Shown here: piece by piece, positions 53,673 to 63,715 of the stretch
How positions within the stretch are numbered: the stretch's first letter is position 1
Layout of the letters: every line of letters starts with the position of its first letter
Source: Bradyrhizobium sp. CCH5-F6
Lineage (GTDB): Bacteria; Pseudomonadota; Alphaproteobacteria; Rhizobiales; Xanthobacteraceae
Direction: 5' to 3'
DNA: 64,000 bases
Assembly: GCF_001556045.1 (NCBI RefSeq)
Contig: NZ_LSIC01000094.1
Span: 1 to 64,000, forward strand
Program-made: the position numbers and the translations under genes
The notes under the pieces: model-generated
What the model was told of the DNA's origin: nothing
Seen by the model: the letters and a program-made list of their open reading frames with translations, nothing else
Databases searched by the model: none

Positions 53673-56357
53673 CTAGCCGGTCTTGAGCGCGAGCTCCAAG
53701 ACTTCAGTGCGGCCGATGAGGCCGGCATATTTCCCGATTGGAAGCGGCTTGCCGAGCAGGTAGCCCTGCACGCCATCACAGCCCTCCTTGGCGAGGAAGG
53801 CGAGCTGGTCGACGGTCTCGACGCCCTCGGCGACGATCGACATCTCGAGACCGTGGCCGAGATTGATCACGGCGCGCACGATCGCCGCCGATTGCGGGTT
53901 GCGGCCGAGATTGATGATGAAGGCGCGGTCGATCTTGATCTTGTCGAACGGGAACGCCTGGAGATAGCTCAGCGAGGAATAGCCGCTGCCGAAATCGTCC
54001 ATGGAGATGCGGACGCCAAGTGCCTTCAGGCGGCGCAGCAGCGCAAGGCCACGGTCGAAATCCTCGATCAGCACGCCCTCGGTGATCTCGAGCTCGAGCC
54101 GGCCGGGTGCAAGGCCCGTCTCGATCAGGATCGAATGGACCAATCCGACCACGTCGCCGTGCATGAACTGCGCCGGCGACAGATTGACCGCGACCTGGAG
54201 CGGCTTCAGCCAGGACGCCGCCTCGCGGCAGGCCTCGCGCAGGATCCACTCGCCCATCTCGACGATCAGACCACTCTCCTCGGCGATCGGAATGAACTCG
54301 GCAGGCGAGACCTGGCCGCGCACCGGATGCTGCCAGCGCGCCAGCGCCTCGAAGCCGATGATCTCGCTTTCGGCGACGCTGTGGCCCGCGGTCCCCTGCG
54401 GCTGGAAGGCGAGCGAGAGCTCGCCGTTCTTGATCGCCATAGACAGGTCCTGATGCAGCACGCGGCGATCGCGGATCTGCTGGTCCATCTCCGGCTGATA
54501 AAGGCTGATCGTGCTGCGCGACTTCTGCTTGGCGCGGAACAGCGCCGCACCGGCATTGGCGAGCAGCGCGGCACCGTCGGAGCCATTGTGCGGGAAGATC
54601 GACATACCGGTGGTGATGCCGGCACGAACGGCCCGGCCGTCGATGTGGAATTCCGGCGCGAGCGCCTCCCCCAGCCGCTGCGCCAGCGCAAGGCCCACTT
54701 CGGGCTGCTTGCCGTCGATAATCAAACCGAATTCGTCGCCGGAGAGGCGCGCCACCAGGCCGCCGCGCGCGGCATCCTGGAGCCGCTGGGCGACCTCGAT
54801 CAGGAGCTTGTCGCCAAGCGCGTGCCCGAAGACGTCATTGACCTCCTTGAGGCCGTCAAGGTCGATACAGAGGACCGCAAATTCCTCGTCGGTCCCCTCG
54901 CAGGCTTCGATCATCTGGGTCAGGGCCTGAAGGAAGGCGGCGCGGTTCGGCAGATCGGTGAGGCCGTCGTGATAGGCCATGTGCGCCATGCGCGACTCGG
55001 TCTGCCGGCGGTCGGTAACGTCCTCGTGCGTCTTGATAAGATATTGCGGCTCGCCGGCATCGTTGAGCACGGTGGCGCGGCGGGTGAGGAACAGCCGCAG
55101 GCCGTCCTTGGTGGAGATCGGATGCTCCTCGGTGATCATCCCGCGTTTCTTGATCGCGGCCTCGTCGCGCGCGATGATCAGCTTGGCTTCCTTGGGATTG
55201 AAGATGTCGGACGCGGTCAGGCCGATCGCCTCTTCGCGCCTGCGGTTGAGGATCGTTTCCGCACTGCGGTTGGCGAGCAGATAGCGGCCGTCCTTGACCT
55301 GCTCCACGATCAGCGCCACCGGGATGTTGTCGACCACGCGCTCGAGGAATCGCTTGGTGCTCTCCAGCTCCTGCGACAGCGAGCGGCGGTCGGTGATGTC
55401 CTCGAACACGATGAGAAGAAATTCCGGCTTGTTGCTCTCGTTGCGGACTACGATCCGGATCGAGGCAACCATACGCCTGACGCCGCCGCGGTCGACCTCG
55501 AATTCGTTGCGGAACTGGCCGTCCGGCGCGTTCAGCGCGGCCTGGTCGGCGGCCTCGATGCTGGCCGCGGAGCTTGGCACGAACAGCTCCCGCGCGTTCC
55601 TGCCGACGGCACAGTCCCGCGACAATCCCCAGAACCGTTCATAGGCGCTGTTCGCGAAGATGTAGCGACCGTCGTCGATGTTCTTGGCCGCCACGCAAGC
55701 CGGGACATGATCCAGCACCGATTCCAGGAACTGCTTGGTCGAGGCGAGCTGCCGCGACAACTTGCGCTGTTCGCTGACGTCGAGATGCGTCGCCACCGAG
55801 CCGCCGTTGGGCAGCACGAAATACTTCACCAGGATGGCCCGGCCGTCGGGCAGCTCCGTGATCAGACCATTGGCGCTTGCCGCCTTGTCGTAGAATTCGT
55901 CGTCCGAGGCGCTCAGCACTCCGCGCTTGCGCCGCAGCGCGAGAAGTTCGAGGCCGTTCATGCCTGTCCAGATATCCGACCGCGTCAGGCCGTAGATCTC
56001 GAGATAGCGATCATTGCAGAAGATGACGCGCCGCTGCGCGTCCGTCATCACCACGCCCTGGTTGAGATTGTTCATGGCGGAGGAGATGAAAGCGTTGCGC
56101 CGCAACTGCAAACGCCTGGTCCGGCGCAGCGAGGAATGAATCCACAGCACGATCGCAACGAGGAACGAGCACAGGACGATGCCCGCGATCAGCGCTTCCC
56201 AGATGACACTGGGATCGAGCCTGGCGAGATCGCCCGGGGCGGCAAAGCCGTCCGACGACGCATAGGCATGCGCAGGCGCGACCGCGCCGGCGAGGCACAT
56301 GACGGCCTGCACAGCAATCGGAAGCGTGCTGCCCGCGTGCCAGTTCTTCTCAGCCAT
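53673..56357 (-). CDS. PAS-GGDEF-EAL protein (c-di-GMP signalling)
   Basis: An 894-residue membrane protein. A signal-like N-terminus and one helix (IAGIVLCSFLVAIVLWIH, about 56-73) precede three PAS-type domains (about 90-200, 215-325 and 340-450), a GGDEF domain (about 460-620) and an EAL domain (about 640-885). The cyclase motif reads SGDEF, a common variant. The EAL domain looks intact: EAL in GFEALARW, ITEGV, MDDFGSGYSSL, KIDRAF, AEGVE. The balance of c-di-GMP synthesis and breakdown cannot be predicted. It lies 36 bases upstream of the glpD start. Confidence 0.92.
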   Translation of the reverse strand: MAEKNWHAGSTLPIAVQAVMCLAGAVAPAHAYASSDGFAAPGDLARLDPSVIWEALIAGIVLCSFLVAIVLWIHSSLRRTRRLQLRRNAFISSAMNNLNQGVVMTDAQRRVIFCNDRYLEIYGLTRSDIWTGMNGLELLALRRKRGVLSASDDEFYDKAASANGLITELPDGRAILVKYFVLPNGGSVATHLDVSEQRKLSRQLASTKQFLESVLDHVPACVAAKNIDDGRYIFANSAYERFWGLSRDCAVGRNARELFVPSSAASIEAADQAALNAPDGQFRNEFEVDRGGVRRMVASIRIVVRNESNKPEFLLIVFEDITDRRSLSQELESTKRFLERVVDNIPVALIVEQVKDGRYLLANRSAETILNRRREEAIGLTASDIFNPKEAKLIIARDEAAIKKRGMITEEHPISTKDGLRLFLTRRATVLNDAGEPQYLIKTHEDVTDRRQTESRMAHMAYHDGLTDLPNRAAFLQALTQMIEACEGTDEEFAVLCIDLDGLKEVNDVFGHALGDKLLIEVAQRLQDAARGGLVARLSGDEFGLIIDGKQPEVGLALAQRLGEALAPEFHIDGRAVRAGITTGMSIFPHNGSDGAALLANAGAALFRAKQKSRSTISLYQPEMDQQIRDRRVLHQDLSMAIKNGELSLAFQPQGTAGHSVAESEIIGFEALARWQHPVRGQVSPAEFIPIAEESGLIVEMGEWILREACREAASWLKPLQVAVNLSPAQFMHGDVVGLVHSILIETGLAPGRLELEITEGVLIEDFDRGLALLRRLKALGVRISMDDFGSGYSSLSYLQAFPFDKIKIDRAFIINLGRNPQSAAIVRAVINLGHGLEMSIVAEGVETVDQLAFLAKEGCDGVQGYLLGKPLPIGKYAGLIGRTEVLELALKTG

Positions 56358-56559
56358 CAGCCACCCGCGATTTCAACGTGGGATTGTCTGGCCTCGCGGG
56401 TTTGGATCGGGTAAATGCCTGTACGTGCAATGGAAAAATGTAACGCGAACGACGGCAATTGCCCTGACATGATAAACGCCTCCTTAACGGAAAACGGCCC
56501 CGCCCCCTTATTTGCGAACCCGGTGCCACCGGCGCTTCCAGCGGACATCATCCACAACC

Positions 56560-57663
56560 ATGGATAGGGTCGACTGCGTCGTCATCGGAGCCGGCGTGGT
56601 CGGTCTCGCGGTGGCTCGAAGGCTTGCGCAAGCCGGCCGCGAGGTGATCGTGCTCGAGGAAGCCGAGGCCATCGGCACCGTCACCTCCTCGCGCAACAGC
56701 GAGGTGATCCATGCCGGCATCTACTACCGCGCCGGGAGCTGGATGGCCCGCATGTGCGTCAGCGGCAAGCACGCGCTCTACCGCTACTGCGCCGAGCGCG
56801 GCATCCCGCACAGAAACTGCGGCAAGCTGATCGTCGCGACCAGCGCGAAAGAGACCGAGAAGCTGCAATCGATCAAGGCCCATGCCGAAGCTAACGGCGT
56901 GCTCGACATGCAGCTGCTGTCGGGGGAGGCCGCACGCGCGCTGGAGCCGGCGCTCGCCTGCGACGCTGCGCTCCTCTCGCCCTCGACCGGCATCATCGAC
57001 AGCCACGCCTATATGCTCTCGCTCCGCGGCGAGGCTGAGGATGCCGGTGCGGCCTTTGCGTTTCACACCCCGCTGGTCCGCGCAAAGGCGACGGCCGGCG
57101 TCATCGAGATCGATGCCGGCGGCGAGACGCCGATGACGCTGCAGTGCAGCCTCCTCGTCAACGCCGCGGGGCTGTCGGCGACCAATGTGGCGCGCAGTAT
57201 CGAGGGCATGCCGCTGGACCGGATTCCGCCGGCCTATCTCGCCAAGGGAAACTACTTCAGCTGCAACGCCAAGGCGCCGTTCTCACGCCTGATCTATCCG
57301 GTGCCCGAACCCGGCGGGTTAGGGGTACATCTGACCCTGGACATGGCGGGACAAGCGCGCTTCGGGCCCGACGTCGAGTGGATCGAAACGATCGACTACG
57401 AGGTCGACCCCTCACGGGCGGAACGCTTCTACCCGGCGATCCGCAAATACTGGCCGACGCTGCCCGACGGGGCGCTGATGCCGAGCTATTCAGGCATCCG
57501 CCCGAAGATCGTGCCGCCGGCTGTGGCCACGCAGGACTTTCTGATGCAGGGCCCGCGCGATCACGGTGTCGCGGGCCTGGTCAATCTGTTCGGCATCGAA
57601 TCGCCCGGACTGACGTCGTCGCTCGCGATCGCCGATCACGTCGCCGAGCTCGCGGACATCTAG
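56560..57663 (+). CDS. L-2-hydroxyglutarate oxidase-like FAD enzyme
   Basis: A 367-residue FAD-dependent oxidoreductase from the ATG at 56560. The dinucleotide loop [27 protein letters not shown] is at the N-terminus. The [15 protein letters not shown] stretch, the central [12 protein letters not shown] and the C-terminal [19 protein letters not shown] are typical of the L2HGDH/LhgO-type DAO family. It would oxidise L-2-hydroxyglutarate to 2-oxoglutarate; related members act on other 2-hydroxyacids or amino acids. It is divergent from the PAS-GGDEF-EAL gene and stands alone. Confidence 0.88.
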   Translation: MDRVDCVVIGAGVVGLAVARRLAQAGREVIVLEEAEAIGTVTSSRNSEVIHAGIYYRAGSWMARMCVSGKHALYRYCAERGIPHRNCGKLIVATSAKETEKLQSIKAHAEANGVLDMQLLSGEAARALEPALACDAALLSPSTGIIDSHAYMLSLRGEAEDAGAAFAFHTPLVRAKATAGVIEIDAGGETPMTLQCSLLVNAAGLSATNVARSIEGMPLDRIPPAYLAKGNYFSCNAKAPFSRLIYPVPEPGGLGVHLTLDMAGQARFGPDVEWIETIDYEVDPSRAERFYPAIRKYWPTLPDGALMPSYSGIRPKIVPPAVATQDFLMQGPRDHGVAGLVNLFGIESPGLTSSLAIADHVAELADI

Positions 57664-57823
57664 AGGTTCTCAAGCGAAGCGGATGACGGCTCGCGTCGAG
57701 AAAGACGCGTTCCAGCAGGACGCTGGCGCCGCGCAAAGATCTCGCATCCTGTGCAGGGATGAGCATGAATACTCTCACCCCTGCGTGAAGGATACGATCA
57801 ACTCTACGCTGTTACGGGGGTTA

Positions 57824-58003
57824 CTAGTGGAGCGTGTCGCTGTGCTTCAGACGCTCGATCTGGTCCTTGACCATCAACTTCCGGCGCTTCAACTCAACAA
57901 TTTGCAGGTCGTCCGTTGAAAGGTGCACGAGAGCATCGTGCAGTTCGTTTTCCAGAAGTTTGTGCTTCCGTTCCAATTCAACGAGATGTGCCTGAATTGT
58001 CAT
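57824..58003 (-). CDS. DUF465 (YdcH-like) small protein
   Basis: A 59-residue gene. The ATG (58001-58003) follows a strong GAGGAGG site. The product begins MTIQAHLVELERKHKLLENEL and is a short coiled coil, with the ELKRRKLMVKDQIERLK ending that marks DUF465. The family has no known function; it is widespread in alphaproteobacteria. It is antisense to and about 160 bases beyond the preceding gene, in which gap I see nothing else. A second DUF465 gene lies on the plus strand at 58334. Confidence 0.88.
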   Translation of the reverse strand: MTIQAHLVELERKHKLLENELHDALVHLSTDDLQIVELKRRKLMVKDQIERLKHSDTLH

Positions 58004-58333
58004 TCGAAACCTCCTCGGTAGGGTTGAACCTCAGGATTCGATCCGGACAAGGAAGTCTACATCACCGATTCGTTCTGTCGATGGGTATCCGTCGTCGCAG
58101 TGTCATTTTTGAAATTTCATATGTAACGAAGCGTGACTTAAAGGGAACCGCTCGGGAAAATTCCATGATATCAATACTCCCGCGCAACGCCGCACCAGCC
58201 TGCAGAAATATGTTGCGGGAGACCGGCGAGCGAGGACCGCAGATCGCTTGCGATCACGCTGCGCAAGGACGATAATTTCCACAGGGCATCCACAGCCCAG
58301 ATTCACGCCTATCGGTTTTCGGCCACCGCAGAC
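58004..58333. other. 330-base divergent spacer between two DUF465 genes
   Basis: No gene is apparent. The left end carries the ribosome site and leader of the minus-strand DUF465 gene. Near 58279-58297 two DnaA-box-like words, TTTCCACAG and CATCCACAG, lie close together; their meaning is uncertain. The stretch presumably holds both promoters. Confidence 0.4.
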
Positions 58334-58540
58334 ATGACCAATGAAGATGAGCGTGAGCTCGAAGCCGAGCTCACCCGGTTGCAGCAGGAACACCGAGATC
58401 TCGACGCAGCGATCGATGCATTGCATCAATCGCCCGCACCCGACCTGTTGCGCTTACAGCGGCTGAAGAAGCGCAAGCTGTTGTTGCGTGACCGCATCGC
58501 GTTCATCGAAGACCAGATTACCCCCGACATCATCGCCTGA
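58334..58540 (+). CDS. DUF465 (YdcH-like) small protein
   Basis: A 68-residue coiled-coil protein (MTNEDERELEAELTRLQQEHRDLDAAIDAL...RLKKRKLLLRDRIAFIEDQI). The ending matches the DUF465 core seen in the neighbour at 57824-58003. The two genes are divergent and may have arisen by duplication. No function is established. Confidence 0.88.
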   Translation: MTNEDERELEAELTRLQQEHRDLDAAIDALHQSPAPDLLRLQRLKKRKLLLRDRIAFIEDQITPDIIA

Positions 58541-58661
58541 TCGTGAGCCGGCCTTCGCCGCGGCTTCACCCCACCTGAATCCGCTTGACTCCATAAGAAC
58601 AAAATAGGAACATTCTGCGACGCCTCAGAAAGCGCCCAGCAAGGACACGAGGACAACGCAG

Positions 58662-58880
58662 ATGTCGGCAACGCCCCTTCTCGACAACCGCCACTATGAA
58701 CAGGCCTGCGATCAGGCGATCGCGATGTGCGACGGCAATCTGCGCAGCACTATCAAGGCGCTGATCATGGCCAACGAATATCTGGAAGCCGAGCTGGAGG
58801 AGCTGCAGGCGGCGATTTCCGCCGGTTGCATTCCGGAGACCTCGCGCAGCAGGATGCGGAGCAAGAGCAGCGCCGCCTGA
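58662..58880 (+). CDS. small hypothetical protein, 72 residues
   Basis: A likely cytosolic protein with helical character (HYEQACDQAIAMCDGNLRSTIKALIMANEYLEAELEELQAAIS) and a basic Ser/Arg tail. The start has GAGGACAACGCAG upstream. It resembles small conserved proteins found in Bradyrhizobium, but I cannot name a family. It lies 22 bases before the next small gene and could be cotranscribed. Confidence 0.72.
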   Translation: MSATPLLDNRHYEQACDQAIAMCDGNLRSTIKALIMANEYLEAELEELQAAISAGCIPETSRSRMRSKSSAA

Positions 58881-58902
58881 TTTTCAAGATCGGAGCAACG
58901 CC

Positions 58903-59154
58903 ATGTCGGATGTGACCTACTACGTTGCAATGCCCTTTTTTATCGACGCCGACGGATCGGCCGTCGCTGGCGCGGCGGAGGAGTGTCAGTCCTCGACGGC
59001 GGCGCTACGACGCGCCGAGATTTTGGCGCGCGGCGCGGGCCATATCGGCGCAGTCGCGTTCAGCCGCAGCGGCGACCCCATGACCGGCGAATTCGGCGAT
59101 GCGACGCTGCTGCGCAAGTTCGGCAACGTGCCCGAAGATCTCGCGACCCTCTAA
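58903..59154 (+). CDS. small hypothetical protein, 83 residues
   Basis: The start follows CGGAGCAACGCC. The sequence has a beta-alpha pattern (VTYYVAMPFFIDADGSAVAG...SSTAALRRAEILARGAGHIGAVAFSRSGDPMTGEF) like a small alpha/beta domain. I recognise no named family. It follows the 72-residue gene by 22 bases, and its last 4 bases overlap the stop of the convergent diguanylate cyclase gene. Confidence 0.75.
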   Translation: MSDVTYYVAMPFFIDADGSAVAGAAEECQSSTAALRRAEILARGAGHIGAVAFSRSGDPMTGEFGDATLLRKFGNVPEDLATL

Positions 59155-59882
59155 CGCTCGCTGCCGACCAGCCTGATACGCGGCTCGTGCCGGCGTCGCG
59201 CCTTGCGCACGTACATTGCGGCATCGGCCTCTTCCAGGGCGCGGGCTGGGTCGGAGTGTGGACCGAGCAGCGCGACGCCGGCGGAGGCGCCGGCGGCCAC
59301 GGATTCCCCACGAAAAACGAAAGACAGTTCGTCGATCGCCTGCTCGAAGGTCGCGGCCTTCGCCTTGGCGTCGGTCTCGCTGAGATTCCAGAGCAGCAGC
59401 GCGAACTCGTCGCCGCCGAGCCGGCCGACCACGTCGGAGGCACGAACCTGCCGCGTCAGCGTGGCGACGATCGCCTTGAGCACCTCGTCGCCGGCGGCGT
59501 GGCCGAAGGAATCGTTGATCGGCTTCAGGCGGTCGACGTCGAGCACGATCAGCGCCCCGCTGGCGCGGTAGCGCTTCATATAGGCGATGGCGCGCGCGAG
59601 CTCGCGCTCGAAGCCGCGCCGGTTGGGAATCTCGAGCAGAAAATCGGTGTCGGCCGCAGCTTCCAGTTCCGCGATCCGGCGCTGCGCCTCCTTGAGCTTG
59701 GCGCGCAAGCTCCGGATTGTCGCCCTGACGCTTTCCTTGGCTCGATCGTCGCCCGCCGCGGCGCGCCGCGTGGGCTTCGCCGGACGCCTGGTCAGCGGCT
59801 TGGCAGGGGCCTTGGATCGGCCGGCGCCGGTCGTCCGGCCCTTTTTGGCCTTCGCAGCGGTCGCCCTTTTCGGTTTCTTCAT
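59151..59882 (-). CDS. diguanylate cyclase with a basic histone-H1-like N-terminal tail
   Basis: About 243 residues from the ATG at 59880-59882, with AGGA six bases upstream; starts slightly further out are possible. Residues 1-48 are a Lys/Arg/Ala/Pro-rich tail (KKPKRATAAKAKKGR...), like bacterial H1-type tails. A short coiled coil (RSLRAKLKEAQRRIAELEAA) follows. The GGDEF domain (about 75-230) has an intact GGDEF in RLGGDEFALLL. It should make c-di-GMP. The basic tail suggests binding to DNA, RNA or an acidic partner; that is inference. Confidence 0.88.
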   Translation of the reverse strand: MKKPKRATAAKAKKGRTTGAGRSKAPAKPLTRRPAKPTRRAAAGDDRAKESVRATIRSLRAKLKEAQRRIAELEAAADTDFLLEIPNRRGFERELARAIAYMKRYRASGALIVLDVDRLKPINDSFGHAAGDEVLKAIVATLTRQVRASDVVGRLGGDEFALLLWNLSETDAKAKAATFEQAIDELSFVFRGESVAAGASAGVALLGPHSDPARALEEADAAMYVRKARRRHEPRIRLVGSER

Positions 59883-60024
59883 GGGCATCCTGCTCAATGA
59901 AGGCTTGCGGGGATTCACCAAGACAGGATAGTGGATTCCCTTCTCCTTGCCACCGCCTTGCGATCCGCCGGCCGGACCCGTTAATCTGGCCTATCTTTCT
60001 GTTTTTCCGGGCAAAATTGACCTC

Positions 60025-60513
60025 ATGACCGCGCCGATCGCCATCATCATGGGAAGCCAGTCGGACTGGGACACGATGCGGCATGCCGCCGACACGCTTG
60101 ACGCGCTCGGCATTGCCGCCGACAGCCGCATCGTCTCGGCACACCGCACCCCCGACCGGCTGTTTGCTTTCGCCAGGGGCGCCAAGGCCGCGGGTTACAA
60201 GGTCATCATCGCGGGCGCCGGTGGCGCCGCACATCTTCCCGGCATGGCGGCAGCGCTGACGGAACTTCCGGTCTTTGGGGTTCCCGTCGAATCCAAGACC
60301 CTCAAGGGGGTCGATTCGCTCTATTCGATCGTCCAGATGCCCGCCGGCATCCCGGTCGGCACCCTCGCCATCGGCAAGGCCGGCGCGATCAACGCCGCGC
60401 TGCTGGCGGCCGCCGTGCTGGCATTGTCCGACCCGGCCTTGTCCGACCGCCTCGCCGCATGGCGCAAGGCGCAGACTGAGGCTGTTGCCGAACGCCCGGA
60501 GGACAAGGCGTGA
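60025..60513 (+). CDS. purE: N5-carboxyaminoimidazole ribonucleotide mutase
   Basis: A 162-residue class I PurE, from the ATG at 60025. It moves the carboxyl group of N5-CAIR to give CAIR in purine synthesis. Family loops are intact: [10 protein letters not shown] at the start, SAHRTPDRL, and [12 protein letters not shown]. It overlaps purK by GTGA, so the two are cotranslated. With purA at the other end of the window it shows two purine loci, not one operon. Confidence 0.96.
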   Translation: MTAPIAIIMGSQSDWDTMRHAADTLDALGIAADSRIVSAHRTPDRLFAFARGAKAAGYKVIIAGAGGAAHLPGMAAALTELPVFGVPVESKTLKGVDSLYSIVQMPAGIPVGTLAIGKAGAINAALLAAAVLALSDPALSDRLAAWRKAQTEAVAERPEDKA

Positions 60514-61616
60514 CTGACACCAGGCACGTGAAGCTGAAGCCCGGTGACACCATCGGAATCCTCGGCGGCGGACAATTGGGGCGGATGCTTGCCATGGCGG
60601 CGGCGCGGCTCGGCCTGCGCTGCCAGGTGTTCTCGCCCGATCCGGATTCGCCCGCCTTCGACGTCGTGCTGAACGCCACTTGCGCCGAATATGCCGACGT
60701 CGAGGCGCTCGAGCTGTTCGCCAACGACGTCGACGTCATCACCTACGAATTCGAGAACGTGCCGTCGGCCGCCGCGATGGTGCTGGATGCGCGCCGCCCG
60801 GTGCTGCCCAACCGCAAGATCCTCGAGACCACCCAGGACCGGCTCGCGGAAAAGGATTTCGTCACCCGGCTCGGCATCGGCACGGCCGCCTATGCCGACG
60901 TCACCTCCGTCTCCTCGCTGCGCGAGGCGATCGCCAGAATCGGCCTCCCGGCCGTGCTCAAGACCCGCCGCTTCGGCTATGACGGCAAGGGTCAGGCCAT
61001 CATCCGCGAGGGCGACGACATCGCCAAGGTGTGGACCAGCCTCGCCACCAAATCGGCGATCCTGGAGGCCTTTGTACCGTTCGAACGCGAGATATCCGTG
61101 GTCGCCGCGCGCTCGGCCGCTGGACAGGTCGAGTGTTTCGACGTCACCGAGAACGAGCACCGCGACCACATCCTGAAGATATCGCGCGCGCCTGCGCCGA
61201 TCCCGGACGCGCTCGCCGAGGAAGCGCGCAGCATCGCCGGAAAGATCGCAGACGCGCTCGACTATGTCGGCGTGCTCGCCGTCGAGATGTTCGTGCTCGC
61301 CAACGGCACCGGACCGAAGGTGCTGGTCAACGAGATCGCCCCGCGCGTGCACAATTCCGGGCACTGGACGCTCGATGGCGCCTCCGTCTCGCAGTTCGAG
61401 CAGCATATCCGCGCCATCGCCGGCTGGCCGCTCGCCAAGCCCGTGCGCCACGGCGAAATCGTCACCATGACCAATCTGATCGGCGACGAGATCAACGATT
61501 ACGAAAAGTGGCTGAGCGTGCCGGGCGCGACCGTGCACATCTACGGCAAGGGCGCGCCGCGCCCAGGCCGCAAGATGGGCCACGTCACCGAAGTGCGCCC
61601 CACCACACGCAAGTAG
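60510..61616 (+). CDS. purK: N5-carboxyaminoimidazole ribonucleotide synthase
   Basis: A 368-residue ATP-grasp enzyme that carboxylates AIR with ATP and bicarbonate. It has the N-terminal [20 protein letters not shown] loop, [22 protein letters not shown] and [13 protein letters not shown] (the ATP-grasp metal and substrate residues). The start is a GTG overlapping the purE stop. It is followed by the convergent aqpZ gene with a 37-base gap. Confidence 0.96.
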   Translation: MTDTRHVKLKPGDTIGILGGGQLGRMLAMAAARLGLRCQVFSPDPDSPAFDVVLNATCAEYADVEALELFANDVDVITYEFENVPSAAAMVLDARRPVLPNRKILETTQDRLAEKDFVTRLGIGTAAYADVTSVSSLREAIARIGLPAVLKTRRFGYDGKGQAIIREGDDIAKVWTSLATKSAILEAFVPFEREISVVAARSAAGQVECFDVTENEHRDHILKISRAPAPIPDALAEEARSIAGKIADALDYVGVLAVEMFVLANGTGPKVLVNEIAPRVHNSGHWTLDGASVSQFEQHIRAIAGWPLAKPVRHGEIVTMTNLIGDEINDYEKWLSVPGATVHIYGKGAPRPGRKMGHVTEVRPTTRK

Positions 61617-61653
61617 CGGGACCGCGGCGTCGGCCTGCGATCCCGCCTTGCGA

Positions 61654-62376
61654 TCACGCCGTCTTCACACCTGCGACGACGCCGGCGGGCTCCTCGCTGA
61701 GCCAGCGATAGATCACCCCGCCCAGCGCGCCGCCGATCAGCGGTGCAACCCAGAACATCCAGAGCTGCGCGAGCGCCCAGCCGCCGACGAACAGTGCCGG
61801 GCCCGTGCTGCGCGCCGGGTTCACGGAGGTGTTTGTGACGGGGATGCTGACGAGATGGATCATCACCAGCGCGAGCCCGATCGCGAGCGGTGCGAAGCCC
61901 GCCGGCGCCCGGCCGTGCGTGGCGCCCATGATGATGAACAGGAACATCATGGTCATCACGACCTCGGTCAGGAAGCACGCGATCATGCTGTACTGACCGG
62001 GCGAATGCGCGTCATAGCCGTTGGAGGCAAAGCCCTTGGCGACATCGAATCCGGGCGCCCCGCTCGCGATGACATAGAGGAGCCAGGCGGCGACGATCGC
62101 GCCCGCCACCTGTGCGATCACGTAAGGGAGGACCTGCCCCGCAGGAAAACGGCCGCCCGCGGCGAGACCGACGGTGACGGCCGGATTGAGATGGCACCCC
62201 GAAATGTGACCGATCGCATAGGCCATGGTGACCACGCTCAGTCCGAAGGCGAAGGAGACGCCGACAAGGCCGATGCCGACCTGAGGGAAGCCGGCGGCGA
62301 TGACTGCGCTGCCGCAGCCCGCGAATGTGAGCCAGAAGGTGCCGATGGCTTCGGCAGCGTATTTTTTCATGTCCAT
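61654..62376 (-). CDS. aqpZ: aquaporin Z
   Basis: A 240-residue MIP-family channel with six helices and two half-helices carrying NPA boxes (HLNPAVTVG and VNPARSTGP). The second loop's NPARS, with His in the pore region and FxxG patterns, fits a water-selective AqpZ and not a glycerol facilitator (GlpF has NPARD). It is convergent with purK. The 261-base gap upstream (62377-62637) precedes rpsU; I see no other gene there. Confidence 0.94.
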   Translation of the reverse strand: MDMKKYAAEAIGTFWLTFAGCGSAVIAAGFPQVGIGLVGVSFAFGLSVVTMAYAIGHISGCHLNPAVTVGLAAGGRFPAGQVLPYVIAQVAGAIVAAWLLYVIASGAPGFDVAKGFASNGYDAHSPGQYSMIACFLTEVVMTMMFLFIIMGATHGRAPAGFAPLAIGLALVMIHLVSIPVTNTSVNPARSTGPALFVGGWALAQLWMFWVAPLIGGALGGVIYRWLSEEPAGVVAGVKTA

Positions 62377-62637
62377 TAGGGTCCCCTTTTTGCAAAGATT
62401 CCGGAACGAAGCTCCGGTCGCGGCCCCGCCATCGGCGTCGAACCGCCCAAATCGGGGCCATACGGAGATACTTTCGCCGCATTTAATGGCCGAACTTGGC
62501 CCGAAATCCCGCTTGGGCGGTGGACATCCGAGGTTTTGTCTGATACATCCGCGCGCTCAAGGTTAAGGGCTTGCGCGTTTCGCCATCCCCTTCGTCTTAC
62601 CAGAATTCAAATCCGATCCACCTAAAGAGGATGCCGC

Positions 62638-62934
62638 GTGCAGGTTCTCGTTCGCGATAACAATGTTGATCAAGCTCTCAAGGCGCTGAAGAAGAAGATG
62701 CAGCGCGAGGGGATTTTCCGCGAGATGAAGCTCCGCGGTCATTACGAGAAGCCCTCCGAGAAGAAGGCCCGCGAAAAGGCCGAAGCCGTGCGCCGCGCGC
62801 GCAAGCTGGCCCGCAAGAAGCTGCAGCGCGAAGGCCTGCTGCCGATGAAGCCGAAGCCGGTGTTCGGCGCCGGTCCCGGCGGCGATCGCGGTGGTCGTGG
62901 CGGCCCGGGCGCGGGTCCGCGCGCACCGCGCTGA
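62638..62934 (+). CDS. rpsU: 30S ribosomal protein S21, with extended Gly/Arg tail
   Basis: A 98-residue S21, GTG start preceded by AGAGGATGCC. The S21 core is residues 1-60 ([51 protein letters not shown]). The family is usually ~70 residues; here the tail after ~75 ([21 protein letters not shown]...) is Gly/Arg/Pro-rich, as in some alphaproteobacteria. It is part of the small subunit and helps translation initiation. A strong terminator follows. Confidence 0.95.
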   Translation: MQVLVRDNNVDQALKALKKKMQREGIFREMKLRGHYEKPSEKKAREKAEAVRRARKLARKKLQREGLLPMKPKPVFGAGPGGDRGGRGGPGAGPRAPR

Positions 62935-62969
62935 TCGTCCGGCATTTAGCAAGAGTTCAGTTTTCGATG

Positions 62970-62998
62970 ACGCGGGCCCCTGGCCCGCGTTATTGTTT
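62970..62998 (+). terminator. Rho-independent terminator of rpsU
   Basis: ACGCGGGCC pairs with GGCCCGCGT (9 base pairs, three-base loop), followed by TATTGTTT. It lies 36 bases after the rpsU stop. Confidence 0.85.
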
Positions 62999-63060
62999 GT
63001 GAACGGTGCCTTCCTGGGACGGGGCACTACCGATGCGGCACCGGCGCGAGCGAACCGTAG

Positions 63061-63693
63061 ATGGCTTCCCCTTTCCCTCAGCGCGGCCTGGCCCGACGAC
63101 GCCGGATCTGGCAGCAGCCGCTCGCCTTGGCCTTGATGGGGATCGCACTGGGCGGCTGCTCCTTCGATCTGGGATCGCTGCTCCCGGAAAAACCCAAGGC
63201 CGCCGCGCCGGCCGAGAGCGCGGTGAGCGCCGGCAACGTCAACGAAGCTCAGGCCCACACGGCGAAGGCCCAGTCCCTGGCCAAATCAGGCGCGACCGCG
63301 GCAGCGCTCGATGAGTTCAATCGCGCAGTCGGGCTCGATCCCTACAATGCGCAGGCACTTTACGGCCGGGCCCTGATCTACCAAGGCAACAACCAGCACG
63401 ACTTCGCGATCGCCGATTTCACCGCCGCGAGCGGGCTCAACCCGCAAAAGGTCGAGCCGTTGCTCGGCCGCGCCAACAGCTATCTCGCACTCGGCAAGGT
63501 CAAGGAAGCCGCAGCCGATCTCGATGAAGCCTCGGAGGCCGATCCGCACAACGCCCAGGTCTGGATCGCGCGCGGACAGGTCTATGAGCGGCTGGGCGAT
63601 AGGGCCAAGGCGGCGGCGTCCTACACCAGGGCCGTCGCGCTTCGCCCACGCGATGACGCCGCCCGCAGCGGCCTCGCCCGCGTCGGCGGCTGA
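63061..63693 (+). CDS. TPR-repeat lipoprotein
   Basis: A 210-residue exported protein. An N-terminal signal ends in the lipobox LGGC (Cys about residue 33), so it should be lipidated. After a low-complexity linker, about four TPR repeats (residues ~65-205: AQSLAKSGATAAALDEFNRAVGLDP, ALYGRALIYQGNNQHDFAIADF, and so on) follow. TPR lipoproteins scaffold envelope complexes; its partner is unknown. The next gene is convergent, with a 22-base gap. Confidence 0.9.
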   Translation: MASPFPQRGLARRRRIWQQPLALALMGIALGGCSFDLGSLLPEKPKAAAPAESAVSAGNVNEAQAHTAKAQSLAKSGATAAALDEFNRAVGLDPYNAQALYGRALIYQGNNQHDFAIADFTAASGLNPQKVEPLLGRANSYLALGKVKEAAADLDEASEADPHNAQVWIARGQVYERLGDRAKAAASYTRAVALRPRDDAARSGLARVGG

Positions 63694-63715
63694 GGATTGG
63701 CGCAGCGCGCAAGTC

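Noticed and set aside
53853..56414. 853-codon frame opposite the PAS-GGDEF-EAL gene
   Set aside because: The opposite strand has unmistakable domains in order; this frame is only the high-GC complement.
57916..58275. 119-codon plus-strand frame overlapping the DUF465 gene at 57824
   Set aside because: No domain or ribosome site, and it crosses a gene with a strong start and family match.
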